Shown here: piece after piece, positions 23,142 to 33,750 of the stretch
Layout of the letters: every line of letters begins with the position of its first letter
Position numbering within the stretch: position 1 is the first letter of the stretch
Assembly: GCA_022828595.1 (NCBI GenBank)
Contig: JAKGHH010000004.1
Location: 84,410,270-84,474,269 of the forward strand
Source of the DNA: Nelumbo lutea
Lineage: Eukaryota; Streptophyta; Magnoliopsida; Proteales; Nelumbonaceae
Length of the DNA: 64,000 nucleotides
Reading direction: 5' to 3'
Made by a program: the position numbers and the translations under genes
Notes under the pieces: generated by a model
What the model saw: only the letters and a program-made list of their open reading frames with translations
Database searches by the model: none
Told to the model about the DNA's origin: nothing

Positions 23142-25065
23142 ATGTCATCTGGCGTAGATGTAGATAGTCTCATCAACGAGCCCGAGGTGGGTACCTCGGC
23201 TCAGGGTGGCTCCTCTGCCGCCCAGCCATCCGATGTGCGTGTGGCTTCGGGTCGTCTGGCATCCACCTCCCACTGAGGTCGGGTGCCAGATCAGTTCGGC
23301 CCTTCCATCATGACCCCGGAGAGGCTCCAGGACCTCATACAGAAGTTCAACCTCCCTAGGCAATATTCATACGGCCTTCCTACCGACAACTTCCCATGGG
23401 AGCACAGTCCTTACGAGATCGGGGTCTTCAGGGAGCAATTGATAGCCGAACTTCGACTTCCTCTCCACCCCCTGATTGTTGAGGTACTGGTGCACTTTAA
23501 CATCACTTTGGACCAAATTCACCCAAACTCCATAAGGAATGTGGTTGGGTCCATTTTTCTTTGCTTTGACCATTCTCTCTCCATCGACCTAGACATTCTT
23601 AGTACAATCTTGGCCATAAAGAAGAGTGCTTCAAGCACTCTCCCCGGCCACAGACGGTCTTATTACACGTCTCCCCACCCGGGTTTCAAACTTATGCATA
23701 AGCTCCCGAGCAAAGTCCCGGCCTAGAAGCATGACTACTTTGTAATTCAGAGCAGCACGGGGTGGCCCTTCCCTACTGACTAGAGGATGGCCGTTCAAGA
23801 CCCCGGTGTCATCCTAGACGGGAAGACCAAGAAGGCACTCTAGTCACTGGCTCAGCTCGGGTTGAATTACAAAGACTTCACATATGAGGAGAAGCTCATC
23901 CAGCCGGTTTGAGCCCGGGTAGGTTTTTCTTCACTTCGGCTTTTCTGTTCATGAATTTACTTCGGGGTTACTAACGCCGAGCTTCACTGCAAGTCCCATG
24001 GAGGCAGAGAAGATTGACGGTCAAAGACTCTTCCGTCAAATGAAGAGGAAGAAGCGAGTGGACAAGAAGGCTCACGTTGAATCTCCACAGGCCTCCGCCG
24101 AGGCTCAACCTTCACAAGCCCCAGCTCCGGAGCCCGAGCTCCCCCGTCCTCACCCCATCATCAACTTGGAGGAGGACATGGTGCCTCAGGGCCCCGAGGT
24201 GGCGGCAAATCCCACGACGGAGCCTACCGAGACCATCACTGGGGGTGATATGGGAGCTACCTCTGGGGTACGCCCTGCGGAGACAACTGCCAGGGCCTGT
24301 CCTGCTGATGCTGCTGCCAAGGCTTCCGAGGAGTCCGCCCATGCGGCAGAGATGACGACGTCTAGCTCGGAGAGCCAGGGGGTGAAAGCATTCTAAACCC
24401 CCGGTGTAGTCTCCAAAAGAGCAAGGGCAGCTCGGGGTCAGATCCACCACCTTCAGAACAACGCCTTAGCTCAGAAGAGCTTTATTGAGGTGTTGTTGGT
24501 GGAGAAGAATGAGCTGGCCCGAGACAAGGATAGACTGAGGGCCGAAGTGAACGGTTTCAAGGTCGGTCAGGAAGCACTGAGGCTGGAGATAGACAATCTC
24601 AAAGCAGACTGGGACAACCTCAGGGCGGATCGGGATAAACTTAGGGCAGACTGGGACGCCCTGAAGCTTGAGTTGCAGGACCTTAAAAAGGCCAAAGGAA
24701 AGTTAGAGCAAGAGGTGGAGTACCTCCGATCTGACATCAAGGAGAAGACGGTGATTTTTTAGGATGCCCTCGAGGAGACCAAAGTGCAGGTCGTCATTGA
24801 TTATGTTCAGTCATCGAAGTTTGACAATGTGATGACTGAGGCTTACCGCAAGGGCTTCAAGCTCAGCCGGTGGCTGATCAGGCACCTCTACCCCGATCTG
24901 GATACCAGCGCCATCACTACTTCCCGGATCACTGATGACATAGTGCATCAGTCGGCAGATGATCCGGACTCTAAAGACGAAGGCACCGAGAACGAAGCAA
25001 AGGCTGCCGGTCCCGTTACTACCCCCGAGGGAGTCCTTGGCAAAGATGACGAGCCTCTGAAATAG
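23142..25065 (+). pseudogene. Antisense ORF of the Tat element (gypsy-type transposon N-terminal domain plus coiled coil), decayed
   Basis: Runs opposite to gag-pol. From ATG 23142 (MSSGVDVDSLINEPEV) an acidic leader is followed by a globular domain at 23283-23726 (ERLQDLIQKFNLP; PHEIGVF-like PYEIGVFREQLIAELRLPL; NSIRNVVGSI), which resembles the plant putative gypsy-type transposon domain (Pfam PF04195, from memory). A frame change between ~23910 and 23998 may be an intron, since TGCAAG precedes the second part. From 23998: a basic stretch (RQMKRKKRVDKK), a Pro/Ala/Glu-rich linker, then a heptad coiled coil at 24490-24750 with repeated LRADRDKLRADWD units, and an acidic tail to 25065. In-frame stops at about 23274, 23724, 24394 and 24760 make it a pseudogene. 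Function in the retrotransposon life cycle is unknown. Confidence 0.7.
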
Positions 25066-25659
25066 CTTGGTCCTTGTATTTATAGGCTTAGTCTCCTCTT
25101 TCTCTTTCTCTTGTAACAAAAGCTTTGTATTGAAATCTTCATAGTGAAAATTTCACTTTGCCAAACACTTGTGCAATTTTCTTTTACCCGAAGTGTGGGT
25201 TCCTCAACTATCGTGGCCCTGAACTGTTAGTACGGGTAGCCTTGTGCACACTGAGGTGAGTGACATAGTAGGGTACATGCCCGACCTATCTGCACCCGGG
25301 TCAAGCTGGCACCGGTTGTCACTTACAGGTTTAACTTGTTGCATGCCAGGGTGAGCTATCCGTCACAAGGTTCCCGACCAAAATGCCTGTGCCTTAGGCA
25401 TTGCAAGCACTTAGCCTATGCCGATGAGGCAACTAGGTCTTATATGCTGTCGAGGTCTTTTCATTAGCTCGACATTTTAGCCCTTAGGCTGGAGGAGTGG
25501 CTCGTGGCCCAGTCTCGAAGTCTGCCCCTGCCATAGAGGCAACCGGGTTCTGTTGTGCCGAGGTCATGTTAGCCCGATATTCTGGCCCTTAGGCTTTGGG
25601 AGTGACTCATGGCCTACTCAGTTCTTACAGATAGTATTGTCTTAAATTGACAATATTCC

Positions 25660-26620
25660 ATGCCCGAGGTACTTATTTCCCTTCGAGGGTCTTGAGCTCG
25701 TACATTCATTCCCTGAGCACTCGTTTCACTCGGTAAGGTCCTTCCCAATTGGACCCGAGCTTGCCAACGTCGAGCTCTGGTACCATAACCTTATGAAGAA
25801 CCAGGTCGCCAACGCGGAGGTTCCACTTCTTGACCCTGGCGTTATAGTACTAAGCTACTCTCTGCTGGTAGGCTGCAGCCCTGATGTATGCGAGGTCCCT
25901 CACTTCGTCGAGTAGATCAAGGTTGGTACGTAGCTAATCTTCATTTGTCTGATCACTGTATGCTTCTAGTCACAACGTAGGTACTTCAATCTCTGCGGGA
26001 ATCACTGCTTCGGAGCTGTAGGTGAGATTGAAGGGTGTTTCTCCCATGGCGGTCTTCTCCGTGGTCCAATGGCTCTGTTCATGACTTCTGCCTGGCCGTT
26101 TGCTTGAGGGTGTGCGACTGAAGTAAAATTCTATTGAATTCCCATGTCTTGGCATTAGTCTTGGAATTTGATGTCCTTGAACTGCTTGCCGTTGTCAGAA
26201 ATCAATACCCGAGGTAACCCGAAGTGGCACACGATGTTCTTCCAAAAGAATTTTTGGAAATTCTGGGTTGTGATCGTTACAAGGGGTTCAGCTTCTACCC
26301 ACTTGGTGAAGTAGTCCACTGCTACTACTAAGAACTTCCTCCCACCCGTTGCTGGCGGGAATGGCCCGATAGATCAATGCCCCATTGTGCAAAGGGCCAC
26401 GGGCTGGTGAGATACTTGAGGTTGGCAGCGGGTTGGTGGTGAATATTGGCATGCCTCTGGCATTTGTCACATTTCCTAACGAGCTCGATGGCGTCTGCTT
26501 TCATTGTTGGCCAATAATACCCCTATCGAAGTGTCTTCTGTGCAAGGGCCCTACCCCCAAGTGTCTGCCGCACAATCCCTCATGAGTGTCGTGGAGTACG
26601 AGCTTGGCTTCGATAAGTCG
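25660..26620 (-). pseudogene. Tat element: integrase
   Basis: The minus strand shows the HHCC zinc-binding region (HEGLCGRHLG near 26580, then a CDKCQRHAN-like piece near 26480), the first catalytic aspartate in WGIDLSGPFP near 26370, the second in ISDNGKQFKD near 26200, and the glutamate in NGQAEVMNR near 26090. Frameshifts and stops interrupt it near 26500, 26340, 26160 and 25965. This is the standard gypsy DDE integrase order. Confidence 0.75.
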
Positions 26621-27112
26621 CAACCAATGCAGGTAGGGGAGCGTGTAAGATCTCAGGTATAGTCGTTCATCTATCATGACGTATTTAGCTGCCTGGCACT
26701 GCACCCTTCTGGTTGCATTGCGATCTATAGGGAAGGTCCCGTGTAGCAAGAAGCTCGCGAGCGGGTCAATCCAGCTCGGCTCTGCTTGAACGACGGGAGC
26801 GACCTCCTCTGCCCCCCCAAGAATACTAGGCCGAGGCAAGTCCTCTATGTACACAGTTTTCATGGTGATGTCGTTGGCGCTAGCTAATCTGGATAGGGCG
26901 TCGACCTCAGCGTTCTCTGACCTTGGGATTTGCTTGATAAAGTGTGACTGGAAGTTGAGCAGAGTCTCTCTGACTTTGGCTAAGTAGGCGATCATGGTTT
27001 GCTCACGAGCTTCGTACTCGTCGGTGACCTGGTTGACCACGAGCTGGGAGTCGTTGCAGATAACGATGTGCTTTGCTTTTACTTCTCTGGCTAGAGCTAG
27101 TCCAGTTGTCAA
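26501..27112 (-). pseudogene. Tat element: second (archaeal-type) RNase H and linker to integrase
   Basis: A 203-codon open frame. Near its start ALAREVKAKHIVICNDSQLVVNQV carries the catalytic aspartate of a second RNase H; the sequence up to DALSRLAS completes the fold (upstream FASNNEAEYEAL-like codons lie at 27113-27150 on the same strand). This domain comes after the normal gypsy RNase H. A linker (YVMIDERLYLRSY) then leads into the integrase zinc finger. Confidence 0.75.
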
Positions 27113-27399
27113 TGCCTCGTACTCTGCTTCATTGTTAGATGCAAACTCAAAGCGTAGCGCGTATTCTGATTTCGTGCCACTTGGGCCGTGCAGAACTATT
27201 CCGGCTCCATTGCCCTTGGTCAGACTAGGAGAGATGCCACACTGGCTGCTACCTCACGGGGCTCAGACTCAACCGGCCTGGGAGCTTCGGGCTCACCCGA
27301 GCTGGGAGCCTCGTGCTCAACCGGCCTGGGGACTTCGGAGCTGAATGTGCACTCGGCTATGAAATCTGCTAAGGCTTGGGCCTTAATGGCAGTTCGTGG

Positions 27400-27744
27400 C
27401 TAGTACTGAAGATCGTACTCGTTGAGCTCAACGGCCCACTTCGTCAACCGACTAGAGACCTCGGGCTTAAGTAAGACTTGCCTCAGAGGCTTGTCAGTGA
27501 GAACAATAACAATGTGAGCCTGGAAGTACGGGCAGAGCTTCCGAGCTGCAATTACCAGTGCGTATGCTAGCTTTTCTATCTCTAGGTATCTCGTCTCTGC
27601 TCCTTGCAATACTTTACTAACATAATAAATGGGTCGTTGAACCCGATCTACTTCTTTTATTAGTACCGAACTGACCACTTTGTCGCTTGCCGAGAGGTAC
27701 AGTTCTAAAACATCGCCCTCCTCGGGCCAGGTTAAGATCGACAC
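27400..27744 (-). pseudogene. Tat element: first RNase H
   Basis: YLSASDKVVSSVLIKE, RPIYYVSKVLQGAETRY, LEIEKLAYALVIAARKL and VLTDKPLRQVLLKPE are the conserved blocks of the gypsy RNase H that follows RT. A stop near 27400 ends the open stretch. Confidence 0.8.
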
Positions 27745-27942
27745 ACTAGCGAGGTATTTCTTGAGCTCGTCAAACGTGAGCTGACAGCCTTGGGTTCATT
27801 TGAACCCTTTGCTTTTGATTGCCTTAAAGAACAACAGACAACGGTTCGCCGATTTGGACATGAAGCGACTCAGGGCGGCTATGCGGCCATTCAACCTCTG
27901 AACCTCCTTCAACTTCCAGGGTGGTCTCATATCTAATATGGC

Positions 27943-28470
27943 CTAAATTTTGTCCGGGTTGGCCTCAATGCCACACCGGTTAATGATGTACCCTAGGAAC
28001 TTGCTCAAGGTCACACCGAATACACACTTGTTTGGGTTCAGTCCCATATTAAACTTACGCAAAATTTCAAAAATAGAATGCAAGTCTTGTATTAATTCAT
28101 GTGAAAATTGAGTTCTAACGACCATGTCGTCTACATAGCATTCTACTTTTCTGCTAATTAGTGGCACAAACAAATTATTTACAAGTCTTTGAAAGTTTGC
28201 CCCTGCGTTTTTCAACCCGAAGGGCATAACCTTGTAACAGTATAGACCGAACTTCGTGATGAAGGCAGTCTTTTCCTCGTCCGTCGGGTCCATCTTGATT
28301 TGGTTATAGCCCGAATAGGCATCCAAGAAACTTAGCAACTTGTGCCTTGAGGTCGCGTCCACTAAGAAGTCAATTCTGGGGAGCGGGAAGCAGTCTTTTG
28401 GGTAAGCCCAGTTTAGGTCAGTGTAGTCGACGCACATGCACCACTTGCCGTTGGCCTTCTTTACTAGCAC
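27943..28470 (-). pseudogene. Tat element: reverse transcriptase core
   Basis: A 175-codon open frame with KWCMCVDYTDLNWAYPKD, LSFLDAYSGYNQIKM, FGLKNAGANFQRLVN and the active-site YVDDMVV. The RT palm and catalytic aspartates are intact here, but upstream and downstream frames are broken. Confidence 0.85.
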
Positions 28471-28909
28471 GGGGTTGGCTGCCCAGCTAGGGTAGTGGAC
28501 TTCTCTTATGAAGTCAGATGCGAGGAGCTTCTCAACCTCCTCATCGACTGCTTTTCACCACTCCGGGGCTAGGTTGCGTTTCTTCTGTCTAACAGGCCTA
28601 ACTACAAGATCAGTATTCAGCTTGTGAGTTATAAGATCGGGGTCTATACCGAGCATCTCTACCGTGGACCATGCAAAAGTATCTAAATTTTGAAGTAAGA
28701 AGCTTACCAGTTCGGATCGTAGAGGCTCCTGGACGGAAGCACCGATCTAAAGCGTCCGAGCTGGGTTTGCTCCTGAGGTCGGGACTACGATTGTTTCTTC
28801 CGTGGGCACGGCTCATTCTTCGCCTTGCTCCGTAGGCTGCTCCAGTTCGAGGTTGTCGGCCACCTTGGTCTTTCCCTTCAGGGCGGCGACATAGCACTTG
28901 CGGGACTCG

Positions 28910-29250
28910 AGCTAGTCGCCCCGCGCTACCCCCACACCGAAGTCTATTGGGAACTTCATAGCCAAATGATAGGTGGAAACCACCACCCATAGGACATGGG
29001 TGATCAGCCGGCCTATTATGGCATTGTATGGGGAGGGGGTCGCGACCACCAGGAAGTCGTGTTTGAATCTAACTACGCAAGGCCATGTGCCGAATTTCAT
29101 AGGTACCGTTATTTTCCCAAGGGGCCGGACATCCTTTCCGCTGAAACCCACCAAAGGAGTGTTCGCAGGCTTCAAGTCATTTTTCTACAACTGAAGCTGG
29201 TCGAACGCAGCTTTGAAGAGGATATCTACCGAGTTGCCCAAGTCAACGAG
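28910..29250 (-). pseudogene. Tat element: aspartic protease region
   Basis: TPLVGFSGKDVRPLGKITVP followed by FLVVATPSPYNAIIGR is the conserved downstream half of the Tat/Athila protease. The catalytic DTG/DSG-type triad would lie just upstream near 29230-29290, in damaged sequence. Confidence 0.65.
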
Positions 29251-29508
29251 TACATGCCTGACCTCGAAGTCATTGATCCTCAACTTTATCACTAGTGCGT
29301 CATCGTGGGGGTAGTGAACCCCTCGCGCATCATCCTCCATGAAGAAAGTTGGCTCCTCCGTCCTTGGCCGCTTTGGAGGATTCTGTTATTCTCGGGCGGC
29401 CTCGCGAACTGACGTCCAAGCTACTGCTAAAGTACAACCCGCGATGATCGAACCTTCCACTATCACGTGGATGGTGCCTCGAACCGGCCTCTCTTCCGGA
29501 GGCTGCCT

Positions 29509-30810
29509 TTATGACTGTTCGGCCGACCTACCGCTGGACTCGGGAGCATCCTTATCGTGCTCCCCTTGCCGACCTGTTTTACTATTATTATTACTATTAT
29601 TACTATTATGAACAAAATTTCTTATATATCCGCGATGGATGAGCTCCTCTATCTCATCGCAGAGGTTTTTGCAATTTTCGGTGCTATGACCGTGATCTCT
29701 GTGAAAGCTGCAGTACAGATTCTTATTTCTTTCATTGGGATTCCCCCTCAAGCAGGGTGGCCAATTCACATACGGGGCATCCTTAATCGCCATCAGGATT
29801 TCGGCCCGCTTCACGTTCAATGGGTTGTAGTCAGTTCGGTCCGCTACTGGAGCTCAGAACGACTGACCTGGCTTTGCCCCCTGAGCTGCATCCTTTTTCT
29901 TTTGGCTATCCCCTTGATTGGAAGGCTTTCCTTCCCTCTTCCTCTTTTCGGGCACGCCCTCGCCCTTCTGGTTGATCTCCTCTTTAGTGGCTATGAACCT
30001 GTCCGCGAGCTTAAGAAATTCGGTTATGGTCGCTGGTTGGTTGACAACCATGTGTCATTTGAACTCTTTATGCGCCACGCCTTTCTTGGCTATTGCGATG
30101 CACACGGCGGGGTCCAGACGCGGTATCTGCATGCACGCATCATTGAACCGCTTGATATAACTTCGGATGGACTCTCCCTCTCTCTACACTATGCTGAGGA
30201 TACTTTCTTCAGTTCGCGGACACCGCTTGCTGGTGACGAAGTGGGACGTGAAGGCTTGCGCGAACTACGCCCAACTTCTTATCGATCCAGGTGTCAGGTT
30301 TCGATACCATGTACGGGCTGCTCCTCTAAAAGTGGTGGAGAAGGCCACACATATGCACGACTCGCTGGCTCTTGTCAGGTGCATCTGCGTGATCATTTTG
30401 GTCGAATGACCCATCGTACTTGTCAAGAGGGGGGAGCTTGAAGTCTTTAGGCATTGGGACTGCCAGGAGTTCGGGAGATATGGGGATTGAACTGAAAGGA
30501 TGGGAGCCTTGACTTCGCTCGAGCTTACTCCTTCTTTGCCTCCGAGATCGGACAGCTCGTGGGTGGCAGACCAGCGAGCTCGGTGGCGGCATCTCTACTT
30601 CTTGGCGGGCTCAGCATTTGTACTGCTCACTTCTGTGTTGTCTGGGATGGTGTGCGCAGGAAGTAGCTCAGGCCGTTGGTGATGACTGCAGACAGAAGGA
30701 TCCTGCTTAGAGCCTGCGGCCAGAATCTCGAACCGATTCTCTAAGAACGGAGTATCGAGCTTGGAGGGTTGAGGCAATGTGGACTTGGCGAGCTGAGGTC
30801 CTTCCAACCT
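29509..30810 (-). pseudogene. Tat element: gag remnants
   Basis: Four short minus-strand frames in order carry gag features: LPPLDKYDGSFDQNDHADA near 30430, PATITEFLKLADRFIATKEE near 30010, and YCSFHRDHGHSTENCKNLCDEIEELI near 29700, the gag zinc-finger-like tail of this lineage. Frameshifts separate them. The 5' leader from 30810 to 31411 is rich in CAG/CTG and encodes a low-complexity Gln-rich stretch on the minus strand. Confidence 0.7.
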
Positions 30811-31432
30811 GGCTGCCCGTGGTGAGGTCGGGGTGGCCGGTCTTTCTTGTCTGCCGCGAGAGGAGGCCTGGCTCCTTAGAGGGTTCTAGGGGGCCTCTCC
30901 TTGGCAAGAAAGGTGCTCCTCCTGACGGCGAGACCTAGCTCGCTGCGAGGCTGGGTGCCGAGGAGGGAGCTGCAGCTGTTGGAGCTGGGGTTAAGGCAGT
31001 TGAGGGAATTGCTGCTGATACTGGTACTGGGAGACCTGGTGTAGCACATGCTGCTGATAGATCTGAAACTGTTGCATTTGAGCTTGCATGGCCCGCATGC
31101 ACTGCACTAAGTTCTCCAGTTGGTTCAGGTTGGCAGTTGGGGGCACAACTGAGGGTTCGGTGAAGGTTGTTCCAACTGTAGTAGGGAGTGGAGCAACGAT
31201 TGGTGCCCCTGTAAGAGGCGCATTCAGGCTAGGGATCCCATCTGCCGAGAGGGGGCAGTGAACTGTCCGATGTAGACAGTAGGAAGCTGGGACTATTCCC
31301 CGGAGTTATCCATCTCCATGCTTCATCCGATGTTGCTAGAGGAAGCCATGAGTGTTGAGTTTTCAAGGGAGAAAGAGCTGTGAAAGTTTAGAGAAAGGAT
31401 TTTCGAAGCGATTCCCACAGACGATGCCAAGC

Positions 31433-32307
31433 TGGCACTCATGTGGCTCCGGGAAGATACTTGAGGTGGAGAAGAAGAAGAAGCCTCGGGGGGTTTACCC
31501 GGCGGGAACACTCCAATGCTTAAGTTAGTACTCTGTGGGAGAAGCAAGGAGAAGACGAAGGCTAAGAGTGCAGATAGCACGAGTGTAGAAGATGATCCTG
31601 ATCATACCTGTACTCCTTGATATTAAGTTCCTTGTAGCAAAAATCCATTACATCTGCCCCACTGTCCTCTGATAGGGCAGGTATAACCGCCACTGTTAGC
31701 CTGCCGCAGCCATTATTGGTAGGGTTGAGGTGGCACACCCGGGACTGTCGTTGCAGGGTACGTGCCTGTTAGGTGTAAAGCACCTTCTGAAGATGGTAGG
31801 CATGACGTTGCCTGACGGGGGATATGGTTGCTGCCTCCATATTTGTCGGCTACGGTGGTCAGACAGGAGGTCTTTCTGCGATATTCCGAACTACCATTCC
31901 GCGAGATACCCTATGCCGGGCTATCTCGTAAGCGGTGAGTTGCCTGGAGCAAGTTAAGCTGAGCTGTCTGGCCCGAGGTGCCTTCACCTCGGGGTGTCTA
32001 TAGGCGGATCGGTGTGTTCCTATCGGGAAGTGGCTCGAGATCCACTGGGAGGAGCTCGGATATCAGGAAATGTTAGGGACCCCGAGCTCGGAGGTAGCTC
32101 GGGGTGCCTTAGCCCCTGGGGTGGTGGTGCAAGCCAAGCGGGTCCCAACGAGTAGTCTATTCCACCGAGTTTTCGAGATGAACTTGATGGGACCTTCCCT
32201 TTGAGTTGCGACTGCACCTGCTGTGCTATCGCGCCGAGTCACCGCTTGAGCAAGGTTACGCACACGTGTACCCGTGCTATGAGGTCGGGCTAAATCACCC
32301 TCCATCA
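31433..32307 (-). repeat. 5' LTR of the Tat element, U5 end shortened
   Basis: 875 bp alignable to the left LTR from TGGCACTCA onward. Compared with the left LTR it lacks about 20 terminal bases next to the primer site: the left copy continues to TGATGTAGCG, whereas here the primer site follows at once. The candidate TATA is changed (CCTTCTG at 31783-31789 against CCTTATA in the left copy). Confidence 0.82.
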
Positions 32308-32720
32308 ATTCTATTTTCTAACTTTCATATTTCTTTCATCCAACCATTGTATGCTTTTGTATCATTCAAACTTAAATTAAATAAAATTCCTATTTTTCTT
32401 CCAATTTGTTATTCACTTTGAGTCTTTGTCTCTTTGTCTTCTTATTTGGTTAAGTATTTTTTCATTTCTTTGTTAGATTTTTTATTTTTTCAAATAGTTT
32501 CCAAAGTAAAAAAAAGAAAAAACAGTATGGCCAGTTCGACCCACACCCAAGACCCAACCTGTGGCACAACTCGACACAACTTGCAGCCCACTTGGCCTAG
32601 GCCCACGACACGACACCATCCCACACGATCTTGGGCCATGGGCTAATCCCCAAATTATCCTTGTAGAGGGCGACACGGTTTGCACGGGGCGGTCCGGTAG
32701 GCCGGCACAACCTGTTTTAC

Positions 32721-33347
32721 TAGGGCTGCAAGTCGGGCCGGGTTAGGTCGGATTGAGGCCAACCCTAACCCAACCCTAACCCTAACCCAGCCTGACCTTC
32801 AACCCGACCAATCCTAACCCTAAACCCTAACTAAATTCCATAGAATTTCTCGATTTTAGATGTTAACTCAACTCTCACTATATATATTAATCCTATGTTT
32901 CATTAGTATTTGTTTGTTGACGGTTTTTTTTTGTTATTTTGGTACAAAATTCAGAAAAACAAATGTCATAAATGACTATAGTTTATTATGAGTTATGACT
33001 TACGATAGATCTTTCTTAGGTGACAAACAACATAGAGTAGATGAAGAATAAAAAAAAAAAAAGATAAAATAATGTTATTAAGGTTTTAGTCTTTCTTATT
33101 AGAATTAAGTGAAGTGGTTATCTTAAAAAAAATACATGATACTAAATGGTGGGGTTTATACAAATATCATGCATCTAAACAAATCACCGTATGTATATGT
33201 TATATATCATATAACATATATTTATATATGACATATATTATAGAATTAGGTTCAGATTGGATCGAATTGGCTAGGAAATCAACCCTAATCTTAACCTGAA
33301 CATCAACCTAACCCAACCTTGAGGCCAACCCGACCGAAGTTGCAGCC
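32721..33347. mobile_element. hAT-like non-autonomous element inserted near the end of the outer hAT
   Basis: The left end TAGGGCTGCAAGTCGGG and the right end CCCGACCGAAGTTGCAGCC are inverted. TTTTAC borders both sides (32715-32720, 33348-33353), a partial duplication since about five terminal bases seem lost on the right. The body includes repeated AACCCTAACCC units at 32762-32830 and AT-rich, non-coding sequence. Confidence 0.65.
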
Positions 33348-33750
33348 TTTTACACCTTCTAGTTCACATGTTTATTGGATGAATCCCGCTATATCCAAAT
33401 TTGATCTAGCATTTGTGTTCAAATGCAAGGATTTTTTTTTTAAGAAAAATGGAAGGAATTCTCCATGTGTAATGAGTCAAGCATATATACCACAAGGTCA
33501 TCCCCTCATGTGATGCACCATGCACATGTACGGAACTGAGGTGGTGTATCATAACTGGCCCAGTACAACTGTAGAGGATTTCTTCGCACTCATTCGTACT
33601 CATCGTTCATCGTTGTTGATTGAGTTCAGGCCTCACCGTATAGTCATGTGCAAGAGTAGAATCTGGAATCTTTGACCTGGAATTTCTTTTTTAACACACC
33701 AAACAAAAACAAATCTATAAATCTGTCCTTATTTTTCCACATGGCCTGTG

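Larger units (their letters stand above)
21768..32307 (-). mobile_element. Tat-lineage Ty3/gypsy retrotransposon, 10.5 kb
   Basis: Two similar LTRs in the same orientation bound it. ATTCT flanks both sides (21763-21767, 32308-32312). Oriented on the minus strand, the 5' LTR is the right copy. The primer-binding stretch TGGCATCGTCTGTGGGAA (minus; + 31412-31429) directly follows it. The polypurine tract GGGAGTGGGGGGC (minus) precedes the left LTR. Gag, protease, RT, two RNase H domains and integrase follow in gypsy order on the minus strand; between integrase and the 3' LTR lies a separate ORF region on the opposite strand. A second RNase H plus an additional antisense ORF are known traits of the Tat lineage. 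All frames contain stops. Confidence 0.88.
20477..33361. mobile_element. Old non-autonomous hAT element hosting a transposon nest
   Basis: The left end reads (T)AGAGGTGTAAATC at 20476-20488; the right end, reverse complemented from 33361, reads TAGAAGGTGTAAAAC. Near-duplicates GTTCAGAT (20469-20476) and GTTCACAT (33362-33369) flank it (7 of 8). Subterminal units of the NAATGGCTAGTTT/AATAGCTATA type at 20598-20830 resemble the AACGGCTA arrays of plant hAT elements. About 1.2 kb remains once the later insertions are taken out (solo LTR 21060-21662, gypsy 21768-32307, hAT-like 32721-33347). No transposase reading frame was found in the remainder. Confidence 0.7.

Noticed and set aside
24112..24450. 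Minus-strand frame opposite the antisense ORF
   Set aside because: Shadow of the Pro/Ala/Glu-rich + strand region with skewed codon content.
23142..25065. Antisense ORF as a host gene
   Set aside because: It lies wholly within the two LTRs of one retrotransposon, has multiple stops, and matches a domain known from plant retrotransposons.
29557..30441. Long + strand open frame of 294 codons
   Set aside because: It is antisense to gag of the Tat element, whose minus-strand frames carry recognisable gag motifs; the + frame shows no domain.
32760..32835. Runs of AACCCTAACCC that look like interstitial telomere repeats
   Set aside because: Units are irregular and mixed with CCCAACC, lack the plant TTTAGGG period, and lie in the subterminal part of a hAT-like element where such motifs are common.
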